DNA of 64,000 bases, from positions 16,494,348-16,558,347 of the forward strand of contig CAIIXF020000006.1 in NCBI GenBank assembly GCA_903813345.2, in the 5' to 3' direction. The stretch comes from Owenia fusiformis. Lineage: Eukaryota; Annelida; Polychaeta; Sabellida; Oweniidae. A program made the position numbers and the translations under genes. Below the pieces are notes generated by a model, which saw only the letters and a program-made list of their open reading frames with translations, was not told where the DNA came from and did no database searches. The stretch's first letter is position 1, and each line of letters starts with the position of its first letter. Positions 1 to 12,409 of the stretch are shown piece after piece.

Positions 1-1110
1 ACTTTCGAAATGCCCTTTCATACTAACTGCCTTTGACAAAGCAGATGTCTATAGTTTCTATACTTTCTATACTTTCGATCTGCTTTTTCCTATAACTGTC
101 TTAGACAAATCAGATGTCTATAGTTTCTATAGTTTCTATACTTTCTATCTGCTATTTCCCAGAACTGTCTTCGACATATCAGATGTCTATACTTTCTATA
201 CTTTCGATCTGCTTTTTCCCATAACTGTCTTCGACAAATCAGATGTCTACAGTTTCTATACTTTCTATACTTTCTATCTGCCTTTCACAAAACTTTCTTT
301 GACAAATTAGATGTCTGTAGTTTCTATACTTTCTGTCTGCTATTTCCCAGAACTGTATTCAACATATCAGATGCATTCGATCTGCTTTTTCCCAGAAATT
401 TCTTAGACAAATCAAATGTCTATAGTTTCTATAGTTTCTATACTTTCGATCTGCTTTTCCCCATAACTGTCTTCTACAAATCAGATGTCTATAGTTTCTA
501 TACTTTCTATACTTTCGATCTGCTTTTCCCATAACTGTCTTCTACAAATCAGATGTCAATAGTTTCTATACTTTCTATACTTTCGATCTGCTTTTCCCCA
601 TAACTGTCTTCGACAAATCAGATGTCTATAGTTTCTATACTTTCTATACTTTCGATCTGCTTTTCCCCATAACTGTCTTCGACAAATCAAATGTCTATAG
701 TTTCTATACTTTCTATACTTTCGATCTGCTTTTCCCCATAATTGTCTTCGACAAATCAGATGTCTATAGTTTCTATACTTTCTATCTGCTTTTCCCCATA
801 ACTGTCTGTTTTTTACAATACATTGAGGCAATTCACCAAAATCGAAAGTGACCAAGAAACTTATGACGTCACATATTTTTTTACAATGTATAGAAAGTAT
901 AGAAAGTATAGACTTGGGGATTTCACCAAAATGTAAAGTATAGAAAGTATCGAAAGTATAGACATAGGGAATTCACCAAAATCAAAAGTATAGACAGTAT
1001 AGAAAGTATAGACATGTATAGACTTTAGAGAGTCCAATCGTCTAAGACTGAAAAAAGTATCATTTAAAAAAAAGCAGTTCGAAAGTATAGAAAGTATAGA
1101 ATATGCCATA
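1..1110. repeat. Minisatellite with nested 10-bp subrepeats
   Basis: From 1 to about 800 a unit of roughly 70 bases recurs, made of a run of TTTCTATACT-like decamers followed by a segment containing GATCTGC, a CT-rich stretch, CATAACTGTCTTCGAC and AAATCAGATG. From about 880 to 1100 the pattern continues in the opposite sense as TATAGAAAG runs alternating with GGGGATTTCACCAAAAT-like segments. Copies differ by point changes and by the number of decamers. Reading frames in this region are by-products of the repeat and are not genes. Confidence 0.9.
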
Positions 1111-1126
1111 ATTTTGGATATACATA

Positions 1127-2252
1127 GGGATCATTGGATCAATGTTGCTATATTCACTGGAGATCCACTCGATTACGCTGGAACCGTTTCGGTAACAAAA
1201 TGTCGGATCATCGCAGGTACGATTTTTCTTTTTTCCTTATTTCACACTTTGTAGGTAGAATTCCCACGACATTTTTATCACAAACGTGTATCAATCATAT
1301 GAAAATATACATATTTGCGAACAAATAGTTCAGAAGACAACAGAGTCGTCGATTTAAGTATTTCGAAAAAAGTTAAGATTTGCACTTTTAACCCAAACCG
1401 TTTATGTAACTTATAAGTGAGGAATTAAATCGACGATTCGGTTGTCTTCTGAGCTATTTTTTTCCAAAACATGTACATTTTCTAAAACATATGATACTGA
1501 AACACGTTTTTGTGGCTTAAGGAAAAGATAAAAATCGTACCTTCGACGTTCCGGCATTTTGTTACCGAAACGGTTGGTTTCGGTAACCAGCGTAATCGAG
1601 CGGATCACCAGTGATATTATTACCTTTAACCAGTTTTATCCCCGTTCTGTACACTTAAATTACATACCGCAATACATTATTAAACTCTAAATGATGCTTT
1701 TAGTTTTTCAAACCCATCATCGTCTTGGTTTATCGGCAGAACGGTGAAATCTTTGTTTTTGATAGAAATATAATATTTAACTTATTTCAACCGTCAAATT
1801 CCTCCATTTAGTGGTACATCCGGTCCCGGTGTAAAAGGGTAGGAGGTCCTATCAACTTATGTCCTACTTTCCATTGATTTATATGGTGACCTAAGTACAA
1901 CTCTTTCCCTTATTATCGTATCCACAATCAGGGCCAGTAAGGGCCTTTAAGAAAGGGGACCATAATCCCCAGGGGACCATAATTTCTTTTACACCGACAT
2001 GCACTAGTCATAAGGGGAATCCCCTACTAAATACAACGGACATTTTGAAAAGTGATGAAATATCTATCGATGAAAAAGCTAAATAACCTCGTTCTACCAA
2101 TGCAGCCTAGACGATAATTGGTTTGGTCAACTGAAAAGCATCATTTAAAGAGTTCAAGAATGTAAGCTTATTGAGGTATGTAATTTAGGTGTACAGAACG
2201 AGGATAAAACTGGTTAAAGGTAATAATATCGCAACATTGATCCAATGATCCC
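1127..2252. mobile_element. Nested inverted-repeat (fold-back) element
   Basis: The ends are inverted copies of GGGATCATTGGATCAATGTT (1127 onward, and its complement ending at 2252). Inside are further inverted pairs: about 1150-1330 against 1410-1605 (both carry a TTTCGGTAACAAAATG-type segment), and about 1612-1670 against 2180-2225 (both carry ACCAGTTTTATCC or its complement). No transposase frame is visible. It looks like a non-autonomous fold-back transposon. I could not see a convincing target-site duplication. Confidence 0.6.
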
Positions 2253-2499
2253 AGACTGGAAGTTGTGGACCTTGATAACAAAATTGTATTCAGTTTTGGA
2301 CAAAATTGAGTATTTTGATATGATCAACCAGATCGAATAAAGGGCATCATATTGTAATTATATGTACAAGGACGATCGTGACCAAGGTCCAATGATAACA
2401 ATAAACAACATTATGTACAGTGCTCATAAATATATCCCAATTATGAAAATAGATACCACTTGAATTGAAAACCGGAAATGTAATTCACGAAAGACTTAC

Positions 2500-3159
2500 T
2501 TAGCTCAGCATCAAAGAGGAATCTATTGGCTCTCCTCGCTTTGGAACATAATGGAATCCTATATAGATGTAAGAATCCTTCTTTGGGTTAAGACGCCTAT
2601 TCATGAACTTTTCTAAAGTATCAAGTTTGACTTGATCGTTGAGCTTATCCCGGCCCCTCGATTGTCTCAGTAGGCCGGGAGATCTTGGCGTTTGAGACGA
2701 TTCGGTCATGTCATATTCGTCCAAAGACCGTTTTCCACCATCGCCCTGAGGACAACTACAAATAATTAAGGAGAGAGAAGGCGGACCTCGAGAAATCGCA
2801 TTGAAGATTCGTAGTTTTCCGTTCGGATGTTACTATTTTTAAGGCAGAATCAGATCTAGCAAAGCGGCAACTTTTCCAAAAAATTGTTTCAATCTCTCGG
2901 CTCATATTTTTCGTTGACATTCAATACTCCAAATTCATATTATTCCGGTAAAACAACTTAGATCTGTTCATTTTTATAGTGTTTCGTGAATTAAGAAATC
3001 TTACCAGCAATCCAAGAGATCACCTATATCGTCAATTTGACATTTCTTTTTATAACAACAAAGGAGTGTACATCTTAACAAATCTACTCCACCGCATGAT
3101 GTTACCAATACCACGTTTGCCAAAATACCAATAACAAGGATGCAAACTTTTGCAGTCAT
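2500..3159 (-). CDS. Peptide gene A: secreted cysteine-rich precursor, unrecognised family
   Basis: Two coding exons on the minus strand: 3005-3159 and 2500-2755, joined in phase 2, giving 136 aa. The start is the ATG just after a TAG acceptor. Residues 1-21 form a signal peptide (MTAKVCILVIG...). Eight cysteines follow with spacing C-x7-C-x3-CC-x4-C-x10-CCC; the last triplet is split by the intron. Next comes PQGDGGKRSLDE, where GKR reads as an amidation-plus-dibasic cleavage signal. The second exon is charged and ends in a conserved module, SYIYIGFHYVP...LS. The stop codon runs into a splice-donor-like TAAGTAAGTC that gene B shares. Gene B at 10367-11975 is a paralog and gene C at 13668-15432 a more distant one. 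Function is unknown: a neuropeptide or hormone precursor, a defence peptide or a venom-like peptide are all possible. The gene model is well supported by the paralog. Confidence 0.8.
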
Positions 3160-3347
3160 CCTACTAGAAAACACAATGAGTAAATAACAACATTCTGAAG
3201 TCTACAATGTAATATGTTTAGTAGTGTATGATAATTTATGTACGCTTGCATTAATGCGCAATCGTCGTCGCCTTTCCGATAAACATTCAAAAACACAATT
3301 CAGAATCAAAATCAGGAATTGCTATTGAGAAATTCCTTTTTGCTCAC

Positions 3348-3428
3348 CGTCTATCTGATGATCTGTCAAGTTCAAGCGTTTGTTTGTAGTTAAAAAGTTG
3401 TGACTTTTAGCTATATAGTTTATATAGT
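3348..3428 (-). promoter_or_regulatory. Probable TATA region and non-coding exon 1 of peptide gene A
   Basis: On the minus strand TATATAAAC-like sequence lies at about 3411-3428. A donor GTGAGC at 3342-3347 would end a short untranslated exon whose 3' base is 3348. The same arrangement (TATA box, about 40-80 bases, donor, intron, signal-peptide exon) occurs before gene B, which is the main support. The transcription start is inferred. Confidence 0.4.
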
Positions 3429-3429
3429 C

Positions 3430-4854
3430 TATCTATCACCTACGTTACCAATAATATCAAGGGGTCCCTTTTAGCGTTTGACAGTATTTTCTTAATTTTT
3501 ATCTTGTGTATTTAATTGATTTTATAAATGTCTTGCAATATCTCTATCGTCGTAAAAACCACAATTAATTATTGAGTTTTTGTTTCTCGAGTTATTTTTT
3601 GAAGTATGTTTTTTGTTTGATTATTATTTCAAATGTTTTAACTGGAGTCTATTCAAGAGAATGGCGTCCCAGTGTTAACTTTCTCACGACTTCCATACTT
3701 CTGATGTATACATGTTCTGTTTTTGTGAAGGCCGATGGATCCATTCCCAGAAGCATTGATATCACACTGACACTGGGATAGGCGTACAGTTATTCAAAAC
3801 ATAATATTAAAGGGGCAACAAGGACTGTAGAGGGAATTTTTTTTAAAAATTTTTCTGAGCTATCAAATCAATATTTAGCTTAACATCTTCTTTGACAAAC
3901 CTATTTTCTGAAAATGTATGGATAAACTATCAATTTCAGCATTATAAAGTGTAAATTCAGTTCAAAGCTTCTATAAAGGGAGTCCCACTTATAGATTTTT
4001 AAGATCCACAACGTTTCAAAAGGAATATCAGCTGAAATAATGTTCATCCAGGGGGTTTCTTTGTAGATAAAAAAATATATGTCAGTCTTGGTGAAATATT
4101 CAAACTTAAATATATTTTGGCACTGGTTGATGATCGTTGAATGGGCCCCCTGCACTAGTTGTTGCACCTTTAAATCAATAATGATAAAAAATATAAATCT
4201 ATAATCTTCCTAGTCTACTTTAGTTTTAGCATAAGTTTCTAAAATAATAGATACAAAAGGTTATTAAAGGTTTCAAGGTTACATGTATGGGGGGGGGGGG
4301 GGGGGTTTGATATCTTCCAGTTTAGGTCTACAATGCTTTATTTTAAACCAAGGTTACTCCGTTCGAAGCCAATATTTATTCAATTGAACATTCACATTAA
4401 AACATTAATAAGAATATATCTTGATTTTTAGTGACAGTTTCAAATGAATACACCTATCTCAAGTCTCACAGCAAATTCAGAGTTCCTTCAAAAAGTGATT
4501 AAAATCCGCCTAATGGCGGATCTGTTCATGAAATAAAGGATGGGTGACTTGAAAGGTTCCGTTTGAGTCTTACATTTTGGTCCAAATTCATACTGTTGTG
4601 TATTTCAAAAATTTTAATTATTTTATCAAATGAATATATTGTGGTATTTGAGGGTATAGCAGTCAATGGTAGACCTAAATATCTTAACATCTCGTATCCT
4701 TCATGACACTTACCATTAACTCAACTTCAATTCTCAAATATTTCTTGAAATGTTCCGGGCGATAATTTGGTCGCCATTTCGAGTGTTAGCGATCTCTTCA
4801 ATCACCGTTTTTAGCATATTTCTCTACTTTGTAGCTTTTTGAATCTATATGCAT
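3430..4854. other. Intergenic, no gene seen
   Basis: AT-rich sequence with stops in all frames and only short shadow ORFs. It contains a run of about 17 G residues near 4291-4306, which could form a G-quadruplex or be an assembly-sensitive homopolymer. Nothing else is supported. Confidence 0.6.
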
Positions 4855-7800
4855 GTATATATAGACAGGTTCCAATTCTAATAATTCAAGTTTTTGAGGC
4901 ATTTTTTAGAAAAAGCAACAGACCTATTTTTACTTGATCAGTTTTTCATGCTGATAAAGATATTAAAAGATGACAGCTCAACGGGGTGGTCACGACACTG
5001 AATTTTGGCATGTTTACCCCCCTAGGAAAATATTCTAGGGGGTACTATGAAACTAGTTCATAACTCAAAGGATATATGAGCTATTGTTCTGAGTTCTACA
5101 CCATACATTGCTAGTACAAATATGAATACTATCCTAAAGTTATAGGTTGATACCCTTATTGGTCTCAGAGAAAATACAATAAACAGGAAAAAGATACGCA
5201 ATTTTTGTCTTGCCAATTTTATATTTGTAGCTTCAAGCAAAATATGACAGCTTTAACAGCTCATAGTAGTATTCTAAAAACATTTCCAGGCTATATGGGG
5301 TATTGTAATACATCTATTTTAGTTATGAAGTACTATTTTGTAATTTTAATATGACTTTATAGTGCCCTACCCCTGGAAAATTGAAGAAAGTGGATGTGGT
5401 GAATTTAATCAATTTGCAGCATTAAGTTAGAAACATGTATTGATAGACACCAAATCAATAAATTCATACCATCATCAAATGTTAGGTGACATTCTAATTC
5501 ATTTGTTACTAGAATATAGGACTTAATATATTTTATATGTAAGTTTTCAATTTAGTACAGGTATCATAATGAAATCTAGTGTAATCACATACTAGAGAGG
5601 ACATTGACATAAAGTCTAAACATTATAATCATCACTGATTGATCTCATTTGAGCAACTAGACTATGGTGGTCATCATGCAACAAGTAATGTACTACAGTG
5701 CCACATGTTCTAGGGCACGAGTCATTTGAGCCATATATACCTCCTGGTATATACCTTTACAACCCATTCAGAAGGGTCATTTACAATGTGCAAAACATGG
5801 CAAAAGTTCCGTAAAACTGTTAGTTCTCATCATCTGACCATATAGCAGAGTCCTCATTAAGCCATGATGCATCACAGCCAGATGTTAGAAAAGTAGCTAA
5901 GAATTTTTTTTATTAACCAAAGATGACTTTCCCACCGATGTTGCATCACACTGTACTGTCAACTGTACATGTTGCTTTCAATTTTGTTTACTCTACATAG
6001 ATCTGATTCTGCATTTTAATACCAAGACTTCAGTTTACTTCAACTGTCATGACTAAAGCATTTGATAGTATTTACATAATAATGTTATAAAGGAGCATGT
6101 AGGTTATCGCAAACAACTTGAATTATGAATATTTTCTGACCATGAACATAGGTATATCTTTTAGATCTATTCATTATCTTCAAGAAAAGTAAATATAATG
6201 ATTAATCAGACCTAAGTGATATTAAAGGGAATGGCCCAATCAACATACTTTTTACTAAAAATGATGACCTAGTTTTTACCAAAGATGCAACCTTTAATTA
6301 TATTGTTGAATGCATAATTAGAATTTGCTTTGAGACATGTTCTATTTCCTAAGAGGAAAAGTGGATTGCTCCAGGGACTTTAAAGACACTGAATTTGGAT
6401 GACCAAAATGAACTGAAACCAATGGATAGCATGAATTTTTCAAAGGGGAAATAACATGGGGAACACTAATCTTAGGGGAATTCAGTTTTCGTTTCAAGAG
6501 CTATTTGATATATTAAAATAAAGAAAAGTAATGCATTAAACATTGTTATTAAAATGATTGTATTTTTGGTGAAAATGAGGTCAACAACTTTGAAAAAATA
6601 TATTAATGGGTTGATTGCTAGTGAAATGTCTCCGAGTCCGATTGACTTTATTATCCCTGTATACCTGTCTTCATGGTCTGGAAATAGTCATAATCAAAGA
6701 TATAACTGTCTGAAATTGTTTGTGATAACTTACCTGAACATTTGCAGGTCAAATCAGGAGTGACACAATTTATTTCCACCAAATTTTTGACATGTCTTCA
6801 AATATACAATAGTATTTTCTTCATAAGATAGAGTGTCACTTGTGAAATTTATTGATTGACCTGAGATCATATCATATCTTTATGACATAGAAGCGAAATA
6901 GCCTTAGCAACTTCTGTTTTAGAGAACAATAAAATAATAGAAAAGATTATTTTACCATAATTCTAATCATCCCACATTGTAGACATATTTAGAATTAAAA
7001 ATATGAAGAGAATGACAAAACCTCTTAACACATTTCTTAGGAAACAAATAGTGTGGTATTCTTGTTACTATGGCAACAGAGTTTTTTCTTTTTGTCATTT
7101 TTGTCATACAGATTACCTATCATACCAGGACCAAATCCTGCAAATTTGAATTCAGTATCTTCATTAGTATCTTAGATATATAGGTTTCTTATAGTATCCC
7201 CTGCAGATTTCATCGGAGTATAAGGAAAATGCTCTGAAGAGGGATGCCCAAGGATGCCACTTAACAGTTCTGGTATTTTTGAGGTCCCAACCCTCTATTC
7301 ATGGGAATAGTTAACCATTGTAAAGCTACTCATGGTTAACTGACAGAATTGATTGTATCTTCAACTAAGAAGTCAATAAAATGTTAAAACCAGAAGAAAA
7401 CCACACCAACTTCCTTCTATTTACCAGGGGTAGGGCATTATAAAGTCATATTAAAATTACAAAATAGTACTCAATCACTATAATAGATGTATTACAATAT
7501 CAAACATAGCTTGGGAATGTTGTTAGAATACTACTTTGAGCTGTTAAAGTTATCATATTTTGCTTGAAGCTACAAATATAAAATAAGCAAGAAAAAATGA
7601 CAAAAATTGCATATTTTTTTCTAATTAATTGTATTTTTCCGAAACCAACAAAGATATCAACCTATAACTTTAGGATAGTATTCATCTCTGTACTAACAAT
7701 GTATGCTGTATAACTCAGAACAATAGTTTATATATCCTTTGAGTTATGAACTAATATTATAGTACCCCCTAAGATAATTTCCTAGGGGGGTAAAAACGCT

Positions 7801-7960
7801 AAAATGCAGTGTCGTGACCACCCCGTTGAGCTGTCATCTTTTAATATCTTTATCAGCATGAAAAACTGATCCAGAAAAAATAGGTCTGTTGCTTTTTCTA
7901 AAAAATGCCTCAAAAAGTCTTTCCCTTGAGATATTCTGAAATTGGAACCTGTCTATATAT
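4855..7960. mobile_element. Pair of about 530-bp inverted repeat arms flanking a 2-kb AT-rich interior
   Basis: The left arm (about 4855-5385) and right arm (about 7428-7960) are diverged reverse complements. Shared landmarks are TATATAGACAGGTTCCAATT at the outer ends, TGACAGCTCAACGGGGTGGT in the middle and a TGCCCTACCCCTGG-type inner end. The interior (5386-7427) has no coding potential. This is either a long-TIR non-autonomous transposon or two copies of one repeat in opposite orientation. Confidence 0.65.
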
Positions 7961-8150
7961 AGGCTATCTGGGGATAGGGATAGAACATGTAAATAAACAA
8001 TGTATATAATTGTATATAGCATGGACTTCTAATAGTTATTTGAAGTCCATGTATATAGCTAGTTTTATCTTGTGAATTGAAGGGCTAGTGGAATATCATC
8101 TTGTGAACGTGTCACAGGTATTCACCGAAAATAGAATTAAATATTTGTTG

Positions 8151-8498
8151 TATTATATCACTGTCATAACATCTTCTATAATTAAATAAGTCATATGTTA
8201 ACATTGAAATACATTTATATTTCTTCTAACAATATAACAATAAATATCAACTACCAAATTGTATAGTCATAAATATCAACTCCCAAATTGTAGTATTTTA
8301 ATTTAAGGTTTCATGTTAACATTATAATTGCAATGGTCAATGAAAAGTGAATCATTCTGTTTATACTCATAGTATTGGCCATGTGGGAAACAGGATAAAT
8401 AGTATAAGTCATGACCGTTGAATATCATTTGATATTCACCGGAAGTCACGTGACTTCACGTGACATAAGAATGTGGGGAATATGACAGTGATATAATA
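8151..8498. mobile_element. Short-TIR MITE-like element
   Basis: TATTATATCACTGTCATA at 8151-8168 is inverted exactly at 8481-8498. The interior contains GTCACGTGACTTCACGTGAC, itself a short palindrome-rich segment. No coding frame is present. The element type is inferred from the terminal repeats and size only. Confidence 0.45.
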
Positions 8499-8499
8499 A

Positions 8500-10366
8500 T
8501 CAATATTATTATATCACTATCTAGCTAGCGACAGTATGATTACGACAGTATATTTGTTCAATATTACACTTAGTTTATCAAACTTTTGAAGTGGAGAGTA
8601 TCAATTGAAATTATGTTAAAATATCAACAAAATCAACAGAACTATATGGGTTTCGTGCAATTTCAAACTACTCTAGATATATTTGATCAAACGTTGACAT
8701 GTAATTCCAACAAATGTAGAGAGCTGACTCAGTGTCTGAACATCTTCGTTCACTCGATGAACGCAGTGAAGACCGAGCGTACGAAGATGGTGTCTGAATG
8801 TTCTCAAAGGAAGATCTCTCAAAGCATTTAAAATGGAAACGATGGATCCACAGTTCTTTACAATGCCAATATGGGTCCACTTGCTTTGTGTATTGACTGT
8901 ATTTCAACATGGTGACACACAACGGGGGAGGGGGAGTAATCCGGTGATATAGCAGCAAAATCAATTGTAGAATAACCCAATAAGGGACGATGTGACGTCA
9001 TGAATGGTAAAGCTGAAGTACGTGCGTATCGTTTCGTTTGTCTTGTTTCCAAAATTGAAGAGGGACATCGAAAGTGGAATGCGTCAACGAAAAATAAGCC
9101 CGTCGTCTTGATCGTCACAGATGCTATATGTGTAAATTGAGTTCTGCGTAAGTTTTTCAAAAAGGAAATCTCTGAAAAATAATTTGCAACGTTAATTCTA
9201 CAATTCTCTTTGTATCATTGCAATTTTAAAAGTCCAAAGTATGCTGTTTGCCTTCTTCACCTTGCTAGAATCACAACAGGCGGCATTCAGCGCAATAAAA
9301 CGTATTATTACCACCTTGCCAGGAGGTTTTAGTGCTAGTTTAGAAGGCATTCATTTTACTATATCGATCTGAGCAATGTGTGACGTCACAGTGGCGGTCA
9401 ATATTGCCGGTCAAGAATGTATTTAACGACCTGCAGTTTTCCCCGGGAAATTAGATATCGTTCAGTACGTAAGATTTTCTTGCTGTTTCAGTCCTGGTCA
9501 TTAACGGTGGTAATAATACTGATAACGTCATTTCTGCGAGCAATATAGTGAAATATTGGACCTTGGGCCCTCGGCCCTCGGTCCAATATATCACTATATT
9601 ACCCTTCGAAATGACGTTATTGTACTAATGTTTGAATGTTAAACGTTTTCCAGCTATAACAAATATTTTCCGTTAACATATTGCATAAATGAATTTTCAA
9701 ATGTATTTTTAAACATTTTATCTTTATTATTTATTTTATCAATATTAATATTCTTTAGAGCATTCTTCTGGTTATATAGATAGTACATAACGCGTCTATA
9801 AGACACAATCAGATCTGCTTCACAAATGTTCCCACAGCCACAGCATATTCAAAATAGGACAACAATATTCTTACCTCTCGTTGTCCGTGTACAGATTTTT
9901 GCAACCAGTTTTCCCCATTGCAATATACAGGGTCTGATTTTAATCACATTATTTCAGCTTTAATTGACATTCCTCTTCACGTATATTTGCACAAACGATA
10001 AAACTATATGTCCATATGACAAACTGCAAAGCGTTTTCAGGAATATTTTCGAAACTGATAATAATCATGAAATGTTTTACCATGACGTCACTGACTTTGT
10101 CCCCGGAAGCAGAGACCCAATGATTCGTTACGGAGCAAGAAGTAAATTCTCATGTATATAACGTGGGCTTGATTTCATGCTTATATACAGGTATCTTTGG
10201 TATGTATCAATTGTGAGGGTATATTAGATCAACTTATGTACGTCATTATGAACATTTCAAAATTTGTTTTCATTCGTCGCCTTTTTCAAAAACGAAAGAG
10301 TGTAAAACAGATTTTGAAACTCAATTTATTCATAAATGATCTTAAGGACGGGCATCGAAGACTTAC
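8500..10366. other. Intergenic between peptide genes, repeats only
   Basis: No gene recognised. ORFs on both strands around 8586-9160 overlap each other and lack recognisable domains. The stretch holds a short hairpin element (9521-9620) and three TGACGTCA palindromes (8993, 9381, 10083). Confidence 0.5.
9521..9620. repeat. 100-bp hairpin (short palindromic element)
   Basis: ATAACGTCATTT at the left pairs with AAATGACGTTAT at the right, and inner segments such as ATATTGGACC and GGTCCAATAT also pair. The centre is GGGCCCTCGGCCCTCGG. It is a compact palindromic element without coding capacity. Confidence 0.7.
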
Positions 10367-11975
10367 TTAGCTGAGAATCACGGAGGAATCTTCAGGATGT
10401 TTCGGGCCTTTTTGTGGTACATAATGTAAACCAATAAACATGTATGAATCCTTTTCTGGGTTCATAGGCTTATTCACGAATCTCTCCAAATTATCGATTT
10501 GCCGTTGTTCTTCCTCAGGAATAGGCCTGGCTTTTCCCTTTGGTTGTCCAATTCTATGACCATGAGACGATCTCATATTCCTAGAGGATGTGGCCAGATC
10601 TTCGTCTAAAGACCGTTTGCCAGCAATGCCTTGAGGACAACTGTAAACAAAGGAAAGCCATTTTTAAAGTTGAAAAGCAAAGCTTTTATTTGTATCGTGT
10701 CTAGTTTCTTGTTGGATTTTTGACGTCCATCTTTGAATTTGTAAAATGTCAATACTCAGATAATATGCAACCGATCTTTGTCATAATTGTACCACTTGCT
10801 AGTGACCCTTAATAGGTTACTTTCTGGAAATTTTCAATTTTATCAGCTGAAGTGTAGCGAATCGTTTTTCAACTCTTCGTCGTCGTTTTTGTCCCAAAAA
10901 TATTAATTGCCATGATCACAGTATCATTTCCTGATATTTAAATCAGTTATTAATAGCCCGATTTATAGCAAAATGCAAAGATTAGCACTCATATAAGCGT
11001 AAACTAATCCATGGGCTTCTCTTGAAAGGCCATAGCTAATCGCTATTGATTTTTTCAGTATCAGTCGTATCCTGGTTGGAAACTCTGGAACGTTTGGATA
11101 CTGAACCGTATCATATAGGCATATTCCGTACACCTTTCTTTATCTTGATGTGAAATGAGAAGCTATGATATTGGTCAACACGCCAGAAATGAACATAATA
11201 TTATTCGAAGCCAAGGAGGATTGGCTCCCAGAGTGCACCACCGATATTCTGTCCCATATATGGGTATGTCGTAATACAAAATTCGAATTCAAACAGCCGC
11301 CATTTTGTTCACTTCAACATTTAAATCGTGAATTTTGGTCTTATTTCCAAACGAAAAATTCCAAAACTCACAAGAAATGATCGAGATATTGGTTCGAATC
11401 TTTTGAACTGTTTATTTTGAATTTATAGTCGGTTTTAATTTCAGAAAATAACGACATTTCGACGTTTTCATTGTTGGAAAATATCGAGTTTCGATCCTGG
11501 GAGCCAATCCTCCTTGATTCGAAGCGTATTTTAAAAACTTTGAAACCGCCATTGATGACGTCATTTGTTTGTCGACTTTTGACCAATCAGCGACGATGTC
11601 ATCGCAATACAGATTTACATTATAAGCGTATGTCATCTTTGAACCCTGGTGTTTCTCCCCCTCTGACCGTATCCTAACGGTGACGTCATTTTCACTCTGT
11701 ATACCACGCATTACTTCGACCCAAAATAAATCTACCTTAACCCAAGTCAGAACGAAAATCTGATAGAATCGATGTTATGAGTATGCAGCTAGACACATGA
11801 CTCACCAGCAATCACGGAATTCGTCGAAAGTCGAAAGTCTGCAAACCTGAGGAGGAGGAGGAGGTCCGCAACAGTTCGCCATACATATTATAAACTCTGT
11901 GAGGGTACACGGCTTCACCAAGGCCACGTGTGCCAAAACGCCGATCACAAGAATGCAAATCTTTGTGGACAACAT
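10367..11975 (-). CDS. Peptide gene B: secreted cysteine-rich precursor, paralog of gene A
   Basis: Two coding exons on the minus strand, 11806-11975 and 10367-10640, joined in phase 2 exactly as in gene A, giving 147 aa. The signal peptide core KICILVIGVLAHVALV is nearly the same as in A. The cysteine spacing is C-x7-C-x3-CC-x8-C-x10-CCC, with a five-proline run in the fourth loop where A has YKKK. PQGIAGKRSLDE again carries the GKR amidation and dibasic cleavage signal. The C-terminal module SYMFIGLHYVP...LS is conserved. The intron holds an hAT-like MITE (11212-11516). An AATAAA on the minus strand lies at 10325-10330, 37 bases past the stop, and would suit as poly(A) signal. Function is unknown. 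The signal and tail are conserved while the cysteine loops vary, a pattern often seen in secreted defence or venom peptides; that reading is inference. Confidence 0.82.
11212..11516 (+). mobile_element. hAT-like MITE, copy 1
   Basis: Terminal inverted repeats are CAAGGAGGATTGGCTCCCAG and its complement. The flanks carry a direct repeat ATTCGAAGC (11203-11211 and 11517-11525), so an 8-9 bp target duplication, which fits hAT (8 bp) or Mutator-like (9 bp) insertion. There is no coding frame. A second copy in opposite orientation is at 37193-37503. The element lies in the single intron between the coding exons of peptide gene B. Confidence 0.8.
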
Positions 11976-12409
11976 ACTAAAATACACAATAAAAAATCGC
12001 AGCATCCTATACCTACTGATATTCCAAACTTGTCTTGCTACAAGCCTCTGTGCTCCCCCACAACATATCTCGCTAAAGGTTTCATAGTAGTGGGGGAGGG
12101 GGAGGGGTTACGGGGGCTTGTAGCTAGACTATGATATACATTAATTGCATTCGTATTTCAGATCTATCAGTCAAAGGAATATATTAGAAATAAATATCCG
12201 GACTGACATAAAACCGAGCTTCCATTCCCTTTCTTTGAAACACCTTAAATAAGCTGAGATTTTCTCTAGGTTTACGGATACCAATTCTCATTTTCAGATA
12301 ATTAAGGTTAATTGCAGATTATTGAAAATTGTCATTTCCATGTAAAAATATGTCTCGCTGTTGTCTCAAATCCTGTATCATTAAAAAATGTTTGATATGA
12401 CCCTCTTAC

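Larger units (their letters stand above)
8993..11688. promoter_or_regulatory. Cluster of five palindromic CRE octamers
   Basis: Exact TGACGTCA occurs at 8993, 9381, 10083, 11556 and 11681. This is the full-site consensus for CREB/ATF-family bZIP factors. About one copy per 65 kb is expected by chance, less in AT-rich DNA. They surround peptide gene B. Regulatory function is inferred; transposon-borne copies are an alternative. Confidence 0.3.

Noticed and set aside
556-855. 99-aa minus-strand ORF of repeated RQLWGKADRKYR units
   Set aside because: It is a translation of the minisatellite at 1-1110; the period and the copies vary without coding constraint.
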